A stretch of DNA of 15,596 nt. Origin: Dunaliella salina. Its lineage: Eukaryota; Chlorophyta; Chlorophyceae; Chlamydomonadales; Dunaliellaceae. The notes under the pieces are model-generated. The model ran no database searches. It worked only from the letters and a program-made list of their open reading frames with translations, and was not told the origin of the DNA. Below are positions 1 to 8,764 of the stretch, piece by piece. Where the stretch lies: NCBI GenBank assembly GCA_002284615.2, contig MU070167.1, forward strand, positions 106,807 to 122,402, written 5' to 3'. A program made the translations under genes and the position numbers. How positions within the stretch are numbered: position 1 is the first letter of the stretch; each line of letters opens with the position of its first letter.

Positions 1-38
1 CACCTGTGGCAAAAGTGATCACCTGTGGCAACATCAAT
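1..38. repeat. 19-bp tandem repeat, two units at window edge
   Basis: Two adjacent 19-base units (1-19 and 20-38) share CACCTGTGGCAA at their left ends and differ in the last few bases. The array may continue to the left of the window. Confidence 0.6.
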
Positions 39-234
39 CACACAGACGTCCACCACCCTGGCTTTGCAGTTAGTGTCCCAGGAGAAGCCGAAGTGCGCGG
101 TATTTTCTTGGTCACACACAAACACACGGTGTGTTTGTGCATTTGTCTGTTTATATATGGGCACCTGCGGGCACAAGAACAGGAGAAAAAGTGAGGTCAT
201 GTACTCCTGGTTTGGTCTGCAGGGGTCTGGCAGC

Positions 235-549
235 TGACATAGACAGACCCAGTACAGAGGCAAAGATCTGTGTCGCACTTGCGACGGCGATGGCATTGAA
301 GGTCTTTCTGCACTAGACATAGGACAAAAGTGCGCCTCTGACCAGGCTTGGCTTTGTATTGAAGCCCTGCCGCCCCTAGCCAAAGCAACCTTACTTAGCC
401 GGAGAAAGGTTTCCCAAGAGATGCACCCACACACTTCGTGCAAACGGCCGACCCTCAGCTCGTGCAGCACAGATATCATAGCCACGGTGCTTAATGCCCT
501 GTGCAGTCCTCCCTCAAACAAGAAACGTGTATCAAGCTTTTGTATATGA
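235..549 (+). other. Stop-free stretch, possible orphan exon of an unrecognised protein
   Basis: One forward frame stays open for 105 codons, from just after a TGA at 232-234 to a TGA at 547-549. It has no ATG near its start, so it would have to be an internal or terminal exon. The composition looks protein-like and rather Cys-rich, with the run LCRTCDGDGIEGL near its start and IIATVLNALC near its end. Several AG dinucleotides at 241-270 could serve as acceptors and a GTATCA near 529 could be a donor, but none is strong. No family was recognised and no neighbouring exon could be linked in phase. It may be a relic of a gene or transposon, or chance. Confidence 0.25.
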
Positions 550-988
550 GGCACCTCGGGAGATAGCCTACTGCACAGCCCACATCACAGTAGATTCCTC
601 CATGACAAAATCAGTAAACGAAGGATCACCAGATGCCAGACTCAATCCTTCCCAACCCTAATGACCTTTCTGGATGATGACAGGGAGCAACCTTGTGCCA
701 AGACTGCTGCTTTGAGCAGCTTTGCAGCTGTAGTTTTGACAACACATGTGCCAACGTATGATAAGTTCCGAGTCAATCTTTCGCGATCAAGCGGCGCCAG
801 ACAACTTGATCATGGCTTTAAAGAGAGATCTTTCCCCCATCCCTGGAATACCTGATCTGGTATTAGTGATGCTGCAGATGATCAGCTTTGAGCCAGTCTG
901 GAGCGTAGTAATCAAAAGCACATAAAATTTATGCCCAACAAGTGCCAGGTAAATAGCATCACAGCAGCAGCCAGTCTTCCATAAAAGT
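550..988. other. No supported gene
   Basis: A forward reading frame of 64 codons begins with ATG at 661, but it has no recognisable domain, no splice partners and no coding-like context. I see nothing else interpretable here. Confidence 0.4.
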
Positions 989-1053
989 GGTGGGCATCTT
1001 TTACATACTATATACCTAGTTGTGGGCATCTTTTATGCACTGTATACCATACT
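989..1053. repeat. Tandem duplication of about 33 bp
   Basis: Two imperfect adjacent units (about 989-1021 and 1022-1053) each carry GTGGGCATCTTTTA followed by a TATACC-containing stretch. Short local duplication, no known function. Confidence 0.6.
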
Positions 1054-1060
1054 ACAAAGT

Positions 1061-1470
1061 ATGCTCTTTCTTGCATTTCTTCATCAAATCTACTCCTCAC
1101 ATCTAATTTCCACCCATTTCTATTGAAATAAACATAACATTAACCTAACGAGCAAGACGGAACAGAGCACTGGCCTCAGATCACCCTAAAACGGTCTATG
1201 GGTTCACCCTTGGACATTTTTTTCACAGCATTTGTGGTTGTAATCCCGATATACACAAAACACAGAAAGAAAGAAGACGAGAGGACAAAAACAGACCTTT
1301 TTGGCACCCTTGCACAGGGTTTTCTTGAGGGTGAATGGCTGAAATTGCACATCTGACCAGGCACTGGATTTTCCCTTCCATCTCTTGTGCATGGATATCC
1401 TTTTGATAACCCACTTTCAATGATATCAAAATGGATATCCTTTTCGTAACTCACTTGCACTAAAATCAAT
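1061..1470. repeat. Dispersed repeat of unknown family, copy 1
   Basis: This stretch matches 2116-2490 in the same orientation with many substitutions and small indels. Shared anchors include ATGCTCTTTC at the left, CCTCAGATCA in the middle, CTTTTTGGCACCC and AATGGCTGAAATT towards the right. Several minus-strand reading frames overlap it, but they do not agree between the two copies, which argues against coding. No terminal inverted repeats or target-site duplications could be defined by eye, so the class is unknown. Confidence 0.65.
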
Positions 1471-2030
1471 CAAAATATTGCAGTAGAAAACCTGGGATTC
1501 AAATTTGGTGGTATGTGGGCCAAAATCTTGGACAGGACAACCTCCAGGCAAAAGTTACTGTTCATTCACAATCAGTTCGATAATTAAATGATTCTGAGGC
1601 TGCAAAACGATTTGTATAACAATTTTGGGGCCACCTGACGAAGTGCTGACGAGCCCCCAAAAAAAGAATTATTCCCCCTCGTTTTGCGCCTACCTGACGA
1701 ACTAAACAAACTTAAAAACCATTAATTTTAATGGCGCAAGCACATCATGCACGCCCCACTCAAATCCAGCCAGCTCCCTCCACTCAGCATGGAGCCCTTG
1801 GGGGTTTGGAGGTGAGAAGGGCTTCAGCACATTTCACCAGTATCTCAGCACAGCTTCAGCTCATGAACAAATTAAAAAACTAATGCCAGCAGAACCTTTG
1901 ACAAACTTACGAATGAACTGCAGATGAACTCCATAATAAATCGACGAACCTCTTACGATCTAAACAGTAGTTTAGCAACAGCCTGATAAACTGGTCGTGA
2001 ACAAACGGTAGACTCAATTTTGCCAAGCTT
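1471..2030. other. AT-rich spacer without a supported gene
   Basis: No convincing reading frame, splice pair or RNA gene is visible. It contains short A/T runs and a CCTGACGAA motif that recurs at about 1635 and 1693. Confidence 0.4.
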
Positions 2031-2086
2031 GTCCAAAGTTGTGGTGCAATATGTGGTTTGAGTGTCCAAAGTTGTGGTGCAATATG
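2031..2086. repeat. 23-bp direct duplication, 33-bp period
   Basis: GTCCAAAGTTGTGGTGCAAT plus ATG occurs at 2031-2053 and again at 2064-2086, exactly as written. The 10-base spacer differs from the repeated part. Confidence 0.8.
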
Positions 2087-2115
2087 CCAGAGGGGGGAAC
2101 CTGGCCAATTTGCCA

Positions 2116-2490
2116 GGCATGCTCTTTCCTACATTTTTTTCTCAAATCTGACCATGCCAACCATTATCATTTATGATAATGTCGCTTTCACCAAAAATGA
2201 CAAAAATCGGAGGACCCCAGATCACTCTCCAGGCCTCAGATCATCCAAAAATGGCCCACAGCTCCACCCTGGACCATTTTTCACTCCCAAAATTTTGTAT
2301 TTATAACAATTATATCCATTGCTAATATCCTGCGTATTCAAAAATAGGAAATAATAAAGTAAAAAATGGCCTTTTTGGCACCCCCTGTGCTGGATTTTCT
2401 CTAAGGAAATGGCTGAAATTCTGTATCTCACCAACCACTGGGTCTTTCCACTCCATTTCTTTTGCAATGATATTATTTAATTACAAGGAC
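2116..2490. repeat. Dispersed repeat of unknown family, copy 2
   Basis: Second direct copy of the element at 1061-1470. The anchors are in the same order (ATGCTCTTTC, CCTCAGATCA, CTTTTTGGCACCC, AATGGCTGAAATT) and the copies diverge most around 2290-2360. The two copies are about 1.05 kb apart, so they are separate insertions or a segmental duplication rather than a tight tandem. Confidence 0.65.
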
Positions 2491-3071
2491 TCCAAAACAC
2501 CTAAATTTACTTAATTTGGCGCAGTGGGTGGTCAGATCTGGGGATTTGGTGGTGAAACTAGGGTTCACGCCACGGCTGATTAGGCACGGTGTCACCGACT
2601 GGTAATATTGAAACCCTAGTACTACAGGCGGAAAACGGGCTCTACAGTGAACCCAAGCATCAATATTACCAGTTGGGGACAACATACGCAAGGATCATGC
2701 AAAAAATGCCTGATTTTGGGCCTAAGCTTCCCCCCTTTGGCAATATGCGCACAAACACCTCAATCCGATGTGACAAAACGACGAAAACTAGTGAGTGACA
2801 AGCCGCTGCACGAAGACTTGCATTATGAATTTTCAAGTGCTTATCTGTATCCTTGCTGAGAGATGACTTCTTACGCAAGTCTCACCTGACAGGAAGAGGA
2901 TGCAAGCCCCTTGGCTGTGTGACTCTTCGGCCTGTTACTGAGACTACTGGTCTTTCAGCATTGCTAGTTCTAACATGCTCTCGCTGCATCTGCAGCCATA
3001 TCGAGGATACTCTTGTTGGTTATTTCAAACGTTTAATTGCGATGTCAAGAAGTGATACGATAAAATCATAA
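2491..3071. other. Spacer with inverted repeat, no supported gene
   Basis: A 72-codon forward frame from 2853 and a few shorter ones exist, but none has a recognised motif or splice partner. The main structure is the inverted repeat listed separately. Confidence 0.4.
2598..2673. repeat. Perfect 14-bp inverted repeat around a 48-bp loop
   Basis: ACTGGTAATATTGA at 2598-2611 is the exact reverse complement of 2660-2673. A further inverted pair lies nearby: ACTAGGGTT around 2558 against AACCCTAGT around 2612. The arrangement could be a remnant of a small inverted-repeat transposon or a hairpin-forming transcript. No target-site duplication was established. Confidence 0.7.
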
Positions 3072-3300
3072 GTGCGCGAGGTGCAACCAGGGTCAAGTGT
3101 CACATTTGCTGTGGCGCTTGTGAGGTCACAGACGGCTTTTGTAATAATTACAAGGTCTACTGATGTTAAGGAACTCCCAGTGCGCGAACCCCAGGGTCAA
3201 GTGTTACATCAGCTGTGGCGCTTGTGAGGTTACAGAGGGCTTTTTATTAGTTACATTAAGAAAGTCCTGGTACGCGAACCCCTGGATTTCAACTCTGAGG
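3072..3300. repeat. Tandem repeat, units of 108 and about 90 bp plus a partial third
   Basis: Units begin with GTGCGCG or GTACGCG at 3072, 3180 and 3270. The first two share CAGGGTCAAGTGT and GCTGTGGCGCTTGTGAGGT at matching places. The second unit is shorter and the third is only a start. A 64-codon frame from 3163 is a by-product of the repeat. Confidence 0.75.
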
Positions 3301-3433
3301 GACAAGCTCCGCCGCTGTCACGTTTCACTTGCTACTTTTCACGGCAGCGGCTCGTAACAAAAGCCTTGGCATCCCAAAGCTGCGTACTGCAAGAGATCTG
3401 CTGACGCCACTTTAATTTCCCCCATAATTGTTT

Positions 3434-3545
3434 TCATGATGAGGGTGAGGGTGACTCACATCTTGTTAAGCCAATGTGCCTCCCTTTCCTTGACCGATGA
3501 CGGGGAGGGTTTTCTCTGACAACTTGTTTCCTTTTCAACCTTTTT
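3434..3545 (+). repeat. Probable relic of retroelement 3' tail
   Basis: The order of short blocks matches the tail of retroelement copy B at 13,985-14,090: a GGTG/GAGGGTG block, TTAAGCCA-TGTG, CTCCC/TCTCC, GATGACGGGGAGGG, TTTTCTCTG, then a T-rich run. The match is imperfect and has no adjoining coding module, so it would be an extremely short, 5'-truncated copy, as non-LTR insertions often are. It lies just downstream of the 3' end of the minus-strand AT-hook gene. Chance similarity of pyrimidine-rich sequence remains possible. Confidence 0.4.
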
Positions 3546-3687
3546 GAAAAGATCTCTGCAGTCCTCCAATTCCTTTTCAACCTTTTCACAGGGGGGGTCC
3601 CTCTACTGCTACTCATTTAAGTGCAGACGGCTGAACACTGCCTTCTAAGGCACTCTTCTCGATCAAACGCCTACACGCAAGGCCTAC

Positions 3688-3730
3688 ACACAACGCTTAC
3701 ACACAACGCTTACACACAACGCTTACACAC
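3688..3730. repeat. 13-bp tandem repeat that makes an array of TGTAA motifs
   Basis: ACACAACGCTTAC recurs with a 13-base period. On the minus strand each unit contains TGTAA, at 3723-3727, 3710-3714 and 3697-3701. The first one includes the stop codon that closes the last readable exon of the AT-hook gene. TGTAA is the usual polyadenylation signal in chlorophyte algae, so the array may define the 3' end of that gene. That role is inference. Confidence 0.6.
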
Positions 3731-4243
3731 TTGCATCAATTCCAGGCTCACTCACATGCATTCGAGCAATCAGGATGCCCACTTGAGGCGAAGGAAGTGG
3801 CTGTATTGCATGTAACAGCTCTTGCATAGAAGCAGGTGTGCTGCCAGGTGCCATGCCTGGTAGTTCCCACAGGCCTATGTTTGTTGCCACGCCACCTCCG
3901 AAAAGTGGGTCATTGCTGCGCAACATCGCTGGTTGAGGGTGGGATTCACGGTGGCCAGCAGGAGCAGAAGGCATGCTGCTACAACTGCTGCTGCTGGTGC
4001 TGCTGCTGGTGCTGCTTGAAAGGCCTTGTGAAGAGGGTTTGCTGTCAGGACTTGTTTGAGAAGGGAGGCTGTGCACGCCTGAGATGCTGGCACTGCTGCT
4101 GCTGCTGCTGCTGCTGTTACTGCTCTTATTGCTGGTTTTGCTGTTGTTTCTGCCACTAACTTTGTTGCCCTGTTGTGTGTGTAGAGCAGGGGATGGGGCC
4201 GCATCTTTGGTCCACATTTCCCTGCAATCAATTACAAAAAGAG

Positions 4244-4298
<55 letters not shown>

Positions 4299-5186
4299 GA
4301 AGAACTCGGCAACCATGAGCGCTTGTAATGAAGGACCGGAAGGGCGCGCAAACCGCAGGAACATGACAGCATCTTGGAGCATTGCAGGCTGACGGTTGGC
4401 ATCCAGACATGCATGCAGAAACACATGTGACCTATCCTTCATAACTGCAGTGCCTCAGTCGTTAAAAGCAAGATTAAGAAAGTGACAAAAAAAGCCATCT
4501 CATACGGACCATGGAGCCGCGGAGATCACAGCCGACTGAGCTGAGGCAGTGGCTGCTGGGGTTTCTGCTTTCGTATGAGTGTGGATGCTGGCCGGGACGG
4601 CATCAACCTGTGCTGGTGCATCCAGTGCTGCAGGTTGCAGACGGGGGGTGATGGCTATCACCTCACGCAGGGGGTCCCTTTCGCCCTTTTTGCTTGGCGG
4701 TAGGTAATGGAGGACAGATGTGGGCTGTGTGCTGCTGCTGCTGCTGCCTGATGGTTCGACACTGGTCAGATTTTTCCTGGGTCGGCCCTTAGGCTTAACT
4801 GGCTTGCTCAGATCAGCAGCTGCTCGGCTACGTGTGGCCTGAGCAGGCAGCAGTCAGGCAAAATTAGCAGACAAGTTGGGAACCTCCCTTGCCTTCTGGC
4901 CTTGCATATCAGAAGCTCAGTGCACGAAAAAGTTTGAGAATTCCTCCTACCTCAGAGGTGGTGCTGAGGCCAGCTTGAGACGGGAAGCCATAAGTCATGG
5001 GGACATGCTTCTGTGACAGACAAGCAGGAAAAGGGGTCGTTTTGCAATCAGAGTCAATGCAATCAGGATGCAGACAGAAATACCCTGAGCCATTACCAGG
5101 AGAGGTTACTGTAGCTCGTTCCAAGTGGGAGTGGCACACTTACCCATAATGCTTGTGCAATGCGGTAGGCGACAGAGAGCTGTCTT
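3723..5186 (-). CDS. AT-hook, Ser-rich protein, partial gene model (five or more exons)
   Basis: Unrecognised protein, probably nuclear. Exons read in transcript order: 5186-5144 (contains SVAYRIAQALW; donor GTAAGT), 5010-4951 (20 codons; donor GAG|GTAGGA), 4838 to 4667 or 4506 (acceptor CTGAC..CTCAG), 4444 to about 4297, then 4221 to 3756 or 3723. The third exon carries VKPKGRPRKN, an AT-hook core (GRP with flanking K/R), which in known proteins binds the minor groove of AT-rich DNA. Phases agree for the first three. The third joins the fourth in frame only if it ends at 4667 (donor GTGAGG); the longer end at 4506 (GTATGA) puts a stop into the next exon. The fourth exon runs into (GT)n, so its donor cannot be fixed. 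The last has an AGC-encoded polySer tract and ends at TAA (3723), unless GTGAGT at 3755 is a further donor. No start codon was found. Confidence 0.55.
4090..4124. repeat. CTG/AGC trinucleotide tract encoding polySer
   Basis: CTG units on the plus strand read as AGC/AGT serine codons on the minus strand, inside the last exon of the AT-hook gene. A second Ser-rich stretch lies near 3980-4015 and a short (GCT)n near 4731-4745 in the AT-hook exon. In-frame triplet repeats inside exons are common in chlorophyte genes. Confidence 0.75.
4247..4295. repeat. (AC)n microsatellite, 49 bases
   Basis: An uninterrupted dinucleotide run of about 24 units. On the minus strand it is (GT)n and falls at the 5' end of an inferred intron of the AT-hook gene. 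The acceptor of that intron (TTGATTGCAG) is at about 4222-4231. Read through, it would give an implausible Cys-Val run, which is the main reason to call it intronic. Confidence 0.95.
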
Positions 5187-5715
5187 CTGCTCAAGGGAGT
5201 CATCAGCCCATTGTGTTTCTCAAAGGATGTGTGCATAATGAAGCAGATGCAGCATTTACAGCATTATTGAGCTTTGCACCCAGTCAGTCTCTTGCCCTCT
5301 TAGGCTTCATCTTAAAACACAGCCATAAAAAGTTTATTTCCTTGTCATTCAGCACTGTTGTTTTCATAAAAAAAAAAGAATTGTAAATTTGCATTCTGCA
5401 TGTGCATGATCAAGCGCAGGACACTAGTGGGCGGGATCGTTGAAACGAAACGAAAATTGTTGATCAAACAAATTTACATTATCTTGAGCACACCATTGTC
5501 AGTTTTAAAAGTCTAATTTTTGTGGACTGAAAAGGAAGGAAAGAGGAGCAGACCGCTCACCTCTTTACATACATTGTTTGAAAACCGATAAAAACCGGTG
5601 AGCAAATGAGCTCGTCGGTATATTGAGTTGCTCAGAGCCTGAAAGCTTTCTGGCAAGCTAGAAACACCTGCGCTTGTGCTCCCCTGATTGCATTAGAGAT
5701 TGTATTAATCAGTGG
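5187..5715. promoter_or_regulatory. Divergent intergenic region between the AT-hook and FAS1 genes
   Basis: About 530 bp separate the outermost exon found for the minus-strand AT-hook gene from the first ATG of the plus-strand FAS1 gene. The region should hold the FAS1 promoter and 5' UTR, and perhaps the missing first exon and promoter of the minus-strand gene. It has an A10 run near 5368, AT-rich stretches around 5460-5520 and a local repeat AAAACCGATAAAAACCGG near 5582. No TATA box or initiator could be assigned with confidence. Confidence 0.4.
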
Positions 5716-8404
5716 ATGAAATTCATGCCTCCATCTTCACCAGGAAGGATGTCAAACGGCCTCGCTGGATGGCTGGCTGCCACTGCCCTGGTCTTCCTGG
5801 CCGCTAACCAGGCCTTAGCCGCAAAGACGGCCCCGGACCCCTTCAAGCCAGTGAACCCTCTACCCTGTGACTGCTCAGACATAGACCCTCGCTCATATTT
5901 TACGAAGGTAGAACGCGTGTCTGTCCAACTTTTAAAAGCCCAGACTGCAAGCACGGCCGTCCGGACCTGGATCCACGAATCCTGGGCTAGCCATTGCTGT
6001 CGTAGCGTGGAAGGCTTGGGCTGAAACACTTTGTCCTGAACATTTGGCTTGCACAGGCAGATGTGCAGTTCAGCTGCCTTGAGCAGGCGCAGTATGGCCA
6101 ATGCGACCTGCCTTTCATGACAGAGACGCAAGAGGAGATCGCGGAAGGTGCGGCAGGTTGCTCTAGTTGTGCCTGTGAAAAGCATTTCATCAAAGCATTG
6201 GACACATTGCCCATGGTGCCTAACTGACTTTTGAGGTTTGCAGGCTACTGCCAAATCAGCTGTGGCCGTTGCAGCTGCTGCAAGAGCTTGGCTGAGGTGC
6301 TGGAGGAGAGGTGCGCACATGTGTGATAGCACACTTGTCCATAAAAAGTTTTCCATTATCAGCATCCACACATGTGTACTGATTGCTCCCTTAATTGGAT
6401 ACATGATCTCTCTTCACAGGGGCTTTTACGCGTTCCTGTGGCTGTTGAGAAACACAGATGCGGGCCCTCTGGTCGCTGAGCCAGGGTACGTATGGAGTTG
6501 CTCTGTCTGGCCGGCAGGTCCGATCACGTGCCAGATACATTCAGGTCTTACATGAAGCAGCCATCAATCAAAACTCATGACTGCTAGGCTATGACAGCAG
6601 GGGAGGAGCTCAGGTGAACGCATGTCCCCATGTTCAGGTACATGGCCACGCTCATTGCGCCGCACGACAGCGCTGTCTATGAGGCCATCTATTCTGTAAC
6701 TGGTGAGGATGAAGGAACTGACAATGCAAAATCCAGCCTTTTCTGAGAGAGAATATGGTATGTTTCAGATCAGCCTGAATGGCCCTTGTTCCTGCAGAGG
6801 ATCACATGTATGCTTGCCCAGAACTCAAAATCAACACCCAAACATCAGGCCGTGGCTTTGTGGCTTGGAGACGTATAAAGACAGCTCAGTATCTATAGCT
6901 CAGTAGATGTCCCATTTCTAAGCTGCCAAACGAGTGGCTGGAGGCTTGGTTCCAGTGAGCCCTCCCAACAGGCGCACGCCAGCACATGCATACCATCTGC
7001 ACAAGCCCCTCTCTCTATCAAGCCTAAACATAGCTTTTTCTTGATGCCAAACGCCCAACTGTATCATTAGGGTGCATAGCTTCTGCATGACGCCAAGGAG
7101 TGTCTTTCTCGACTGCAGGCTTGTCTAGCGAGGAGGCACTGGAAAAGAGCAAAGACAAGCTGGAACACCTAGCTCGCCTCCATATCATTCCCCCGGTGCC
7201 TATAACACGTGCGGTGTACACCCACCCTTTCTTCGTAACGTGGGTGCTGGAGAGCTAGATACCTGTTTACTTTCAGAAACGTGGTGTTCCATGGTGCTGG
7301 TCCTTCTTTTCAAGCATCAGCAACAAAGAACAAATGCAATTGGATTCAATTTTGTATGCAATTGGATTCAATTCTGTAGATGTGCAAAAATACCCGTGGT
7401 TGTCTGCCTTGTACTTGCGAGTAGCAGGTACATCCTGATCAGCATTGTAGGGCACACTCTCCATGTATGGCATGTTTGAGTGTGCAGCATGGCAGCCACA
7501 ACTTTATGAGGACTGAGCATCTGGCAGGCGTCAATCAATTGTTTTGATTTTTCATTCATACATGATGCAAGTGGAAAGTGAGACAAAAGGAGAAGAGGAG
7601 TACAGACAGGCTGTCCCAATTTGCATTGCATTCCTTTGTCAGTGTGTTGTTAGGTTACAAGGTTACAAGGTTACAAGGCCTCCAGTCAAAACGACTGACT
7701 GCTAGCCATTGCATTCCTTTGTCAGTGTGTTGTTTGTGCTGTGCAGTGTACTTCCATGGTGTGCTTCTGCATCTGTTTTGGCAGGCTGGACAATGGTGCA
7801 TCAGTATGGATGTATGCTTTGTGTCCTGTACTGCAGGGGCCTCAAGTTGCCCACTGCTCTAGCATACCCTGGGCAAGAAGCAGTAACTCTGGATGTGCGC
7901 CGAACAGATAATGGCAAGGTAGGGTCAGCACACCAAGCATCCCAAGGGAGGACGGTTTGGGGCCATGCTGGAGCTTTGCATTGTATCAGGATGCCCACCT
8001 TATGGGGACTATCCCTTCGATAGGGTGCCATTGGGGTTCCTACCCTATGAGCACCCTTAAGGCATGAGAAGAAGCATGTTTGATTAATTCCTGCTGACAC
8101 TCTCCATGATAATTAAATCGATTGACACAGTGAGCACTCTTGCAATTCCAAAGACATATATGAAACCTGAAGGCAGGTGCTTTCTGCTTGCTTTGATGTG
8201 CTTTCCATGGGGAACAGCAACCTCTGCAGTCACAGCAAATCATGGCTATGTATTCACAAATACCCCTGAAGATTTCCATTAACTGGTAACTCTACTGCGC
8301 AGGTGGAGCTGAAAAGCAAAAACTCATCTGGCTGGATCTATGAAACGGACATCTATGCCTGCAAGGGCTATGTGCAAGCAATTGGCTCTGCGCTGCTGCC
8401 GTAA
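5716..8404 (+). CDS. Secreted ShK-like plus fasciclin (FAS1) domain protein, eight exons
   Basis: Exons: 5716-5907, 6069-6147, 6244-6310, 6420-6485, 6638-6702, 7119-7239, 7837-7918, 8303-8404. The phases agree at every junction (0,1,2,2,1,2,0) and give 257 codons plus TAA. Residues 12-36 form a signal peptide (LAGWLAATALVFLAANQALA). Residues 50-103 form a Cys-rich module (C51, 53, 67, 76, 93, 97, 100, 102, 103) with YGQCDLPFM and GYCQISCGRCSC, like the ShK-type modules common in algal extracellular proteins; nothing suggests a toxin. Residues 105-257 form one FAS1 domain: ATLIAPHDSA (138-147) for the FAPTNxAF box, RLHIIP (176-181) for the YH region, and DIYACKGYVQAIGSALLP for the closing box. 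FAS1 domains mediate adhesion at the cell surface or in the matrix. A TAG at 5659 precedes the first ATG (5716); M12 at 5749 also fits. The exon 1 donor (GTAGAA) and exon 6 end are the least certain. Confidence 0.82.
7334..7377. repeat. 22-bp tandem duplication in FAS1 intron 6
   Basis: Two units (7334-7355 and 7356-7377) differ by one base: ATGCAATTGGATTCAATTTT against a copy ending in ATTCT. Intronic, no function proposed. Confidence 0.8.
7624..7734. repeat. 28-bp direct repeat flanking an 8-bp triplet array, FAS1 intron 6
   Basis: CATTGCATTCCTTTGTCAGT plus GTGTTGTT occurs identically at 7624-7651 and 7707-7734. Between them GGTTACAA is repeated three times (7653-7676). The first repeat ends next to the triplet array, which suggests a recent slippage or repair event within the intron. 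Confidence 0.85.
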
Positions 8405-8764
8405 GGGGAGTACAGTTCATTCGGATTGTTGTTATTATTCAGGTTCTGGTATGATCATTTAATGCTCCATCGGTATACCCATAGTGATAATACCTGATGC
8501 TGATCCTTGGAGCTTTCTATTGCCTATGAAGGCTTGTCGAGTACTTTGTGAGTTCCATGTCTATGTATAGACTGGCTTCCTCTTTCCTGCCTTTGTAACT
8601 GCCCTCCAGCATTTTGGAATTTGTGCATTCATTCCTTGGCGTTTTCTACAAAAGGCACCTCCAAGATTCTTGTTGTAACTTGGTGGGAATTTATTTCAAA
8701 AAGCGACAAGCAGGTCAATCACATGATTCTTCCATGCTTCCATGCTTTGAGCTATCAACCCGAT
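8405..8764 (+). terminator. FAS1 3' UTR with two TGTAA polyadenylation candidates
   Basis: After the stop at 8402-8404 no further coding is visible. TGTAAC occurs at 8594-8599 and 8674-8679, about 190 and 270 bases after the stop. TGTAA is the usual chlorophyte polyadenylation signal, so transcript cleavage some 10-25 bases after either one is plausible. Which is used cannot be told from sequence. Confidence 0.45.

Noticed and set aside
3434..3616. Minus-strand Lys/Arg-rich 60-codon frame as a last exon of the AT-hook gene
   Set aside because: Its basic look comes from repeated TTTTCAACC units read in reverse, and no in-phase acceptor was found.
3836..4159. Plus-strand Cys/Leu-rich reading frame across the CTG tract
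   Set aside because: It is the shadow of the AGC-encoded polySer exon on the minus strand; its composition comes from the triplet repeat.
4228..4442. Cys-Val alternating peptides across the (AC)n run
   Set aside because: Produced by translating a dinucleotide microsatellite that is best placed in an intron.
5709..6404. 231-codon minus-strand frame under the FAS1 gene
   Set aside because: It lies opposite exons 1-3 and their introns; those exons have splice sites and domain motifs on the plus strand, while this frame shows no motif.
6799..6870. Possible extra FAS1 exon after the acceptor TGTTCCTGCAG
   Set aside because: It is open in a usable phase (EDHMYACPELK), but exon 5 joins exon 6 directly in phase and gives the normal FAS1 spacing; the extra piece matches nothing in the domain.
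7801..8100. Minus-strand 99-codon frame in FAS1 intron 6 to intron 7
   Set aside because: Shadow of exon 7; no motif and no splice partners.
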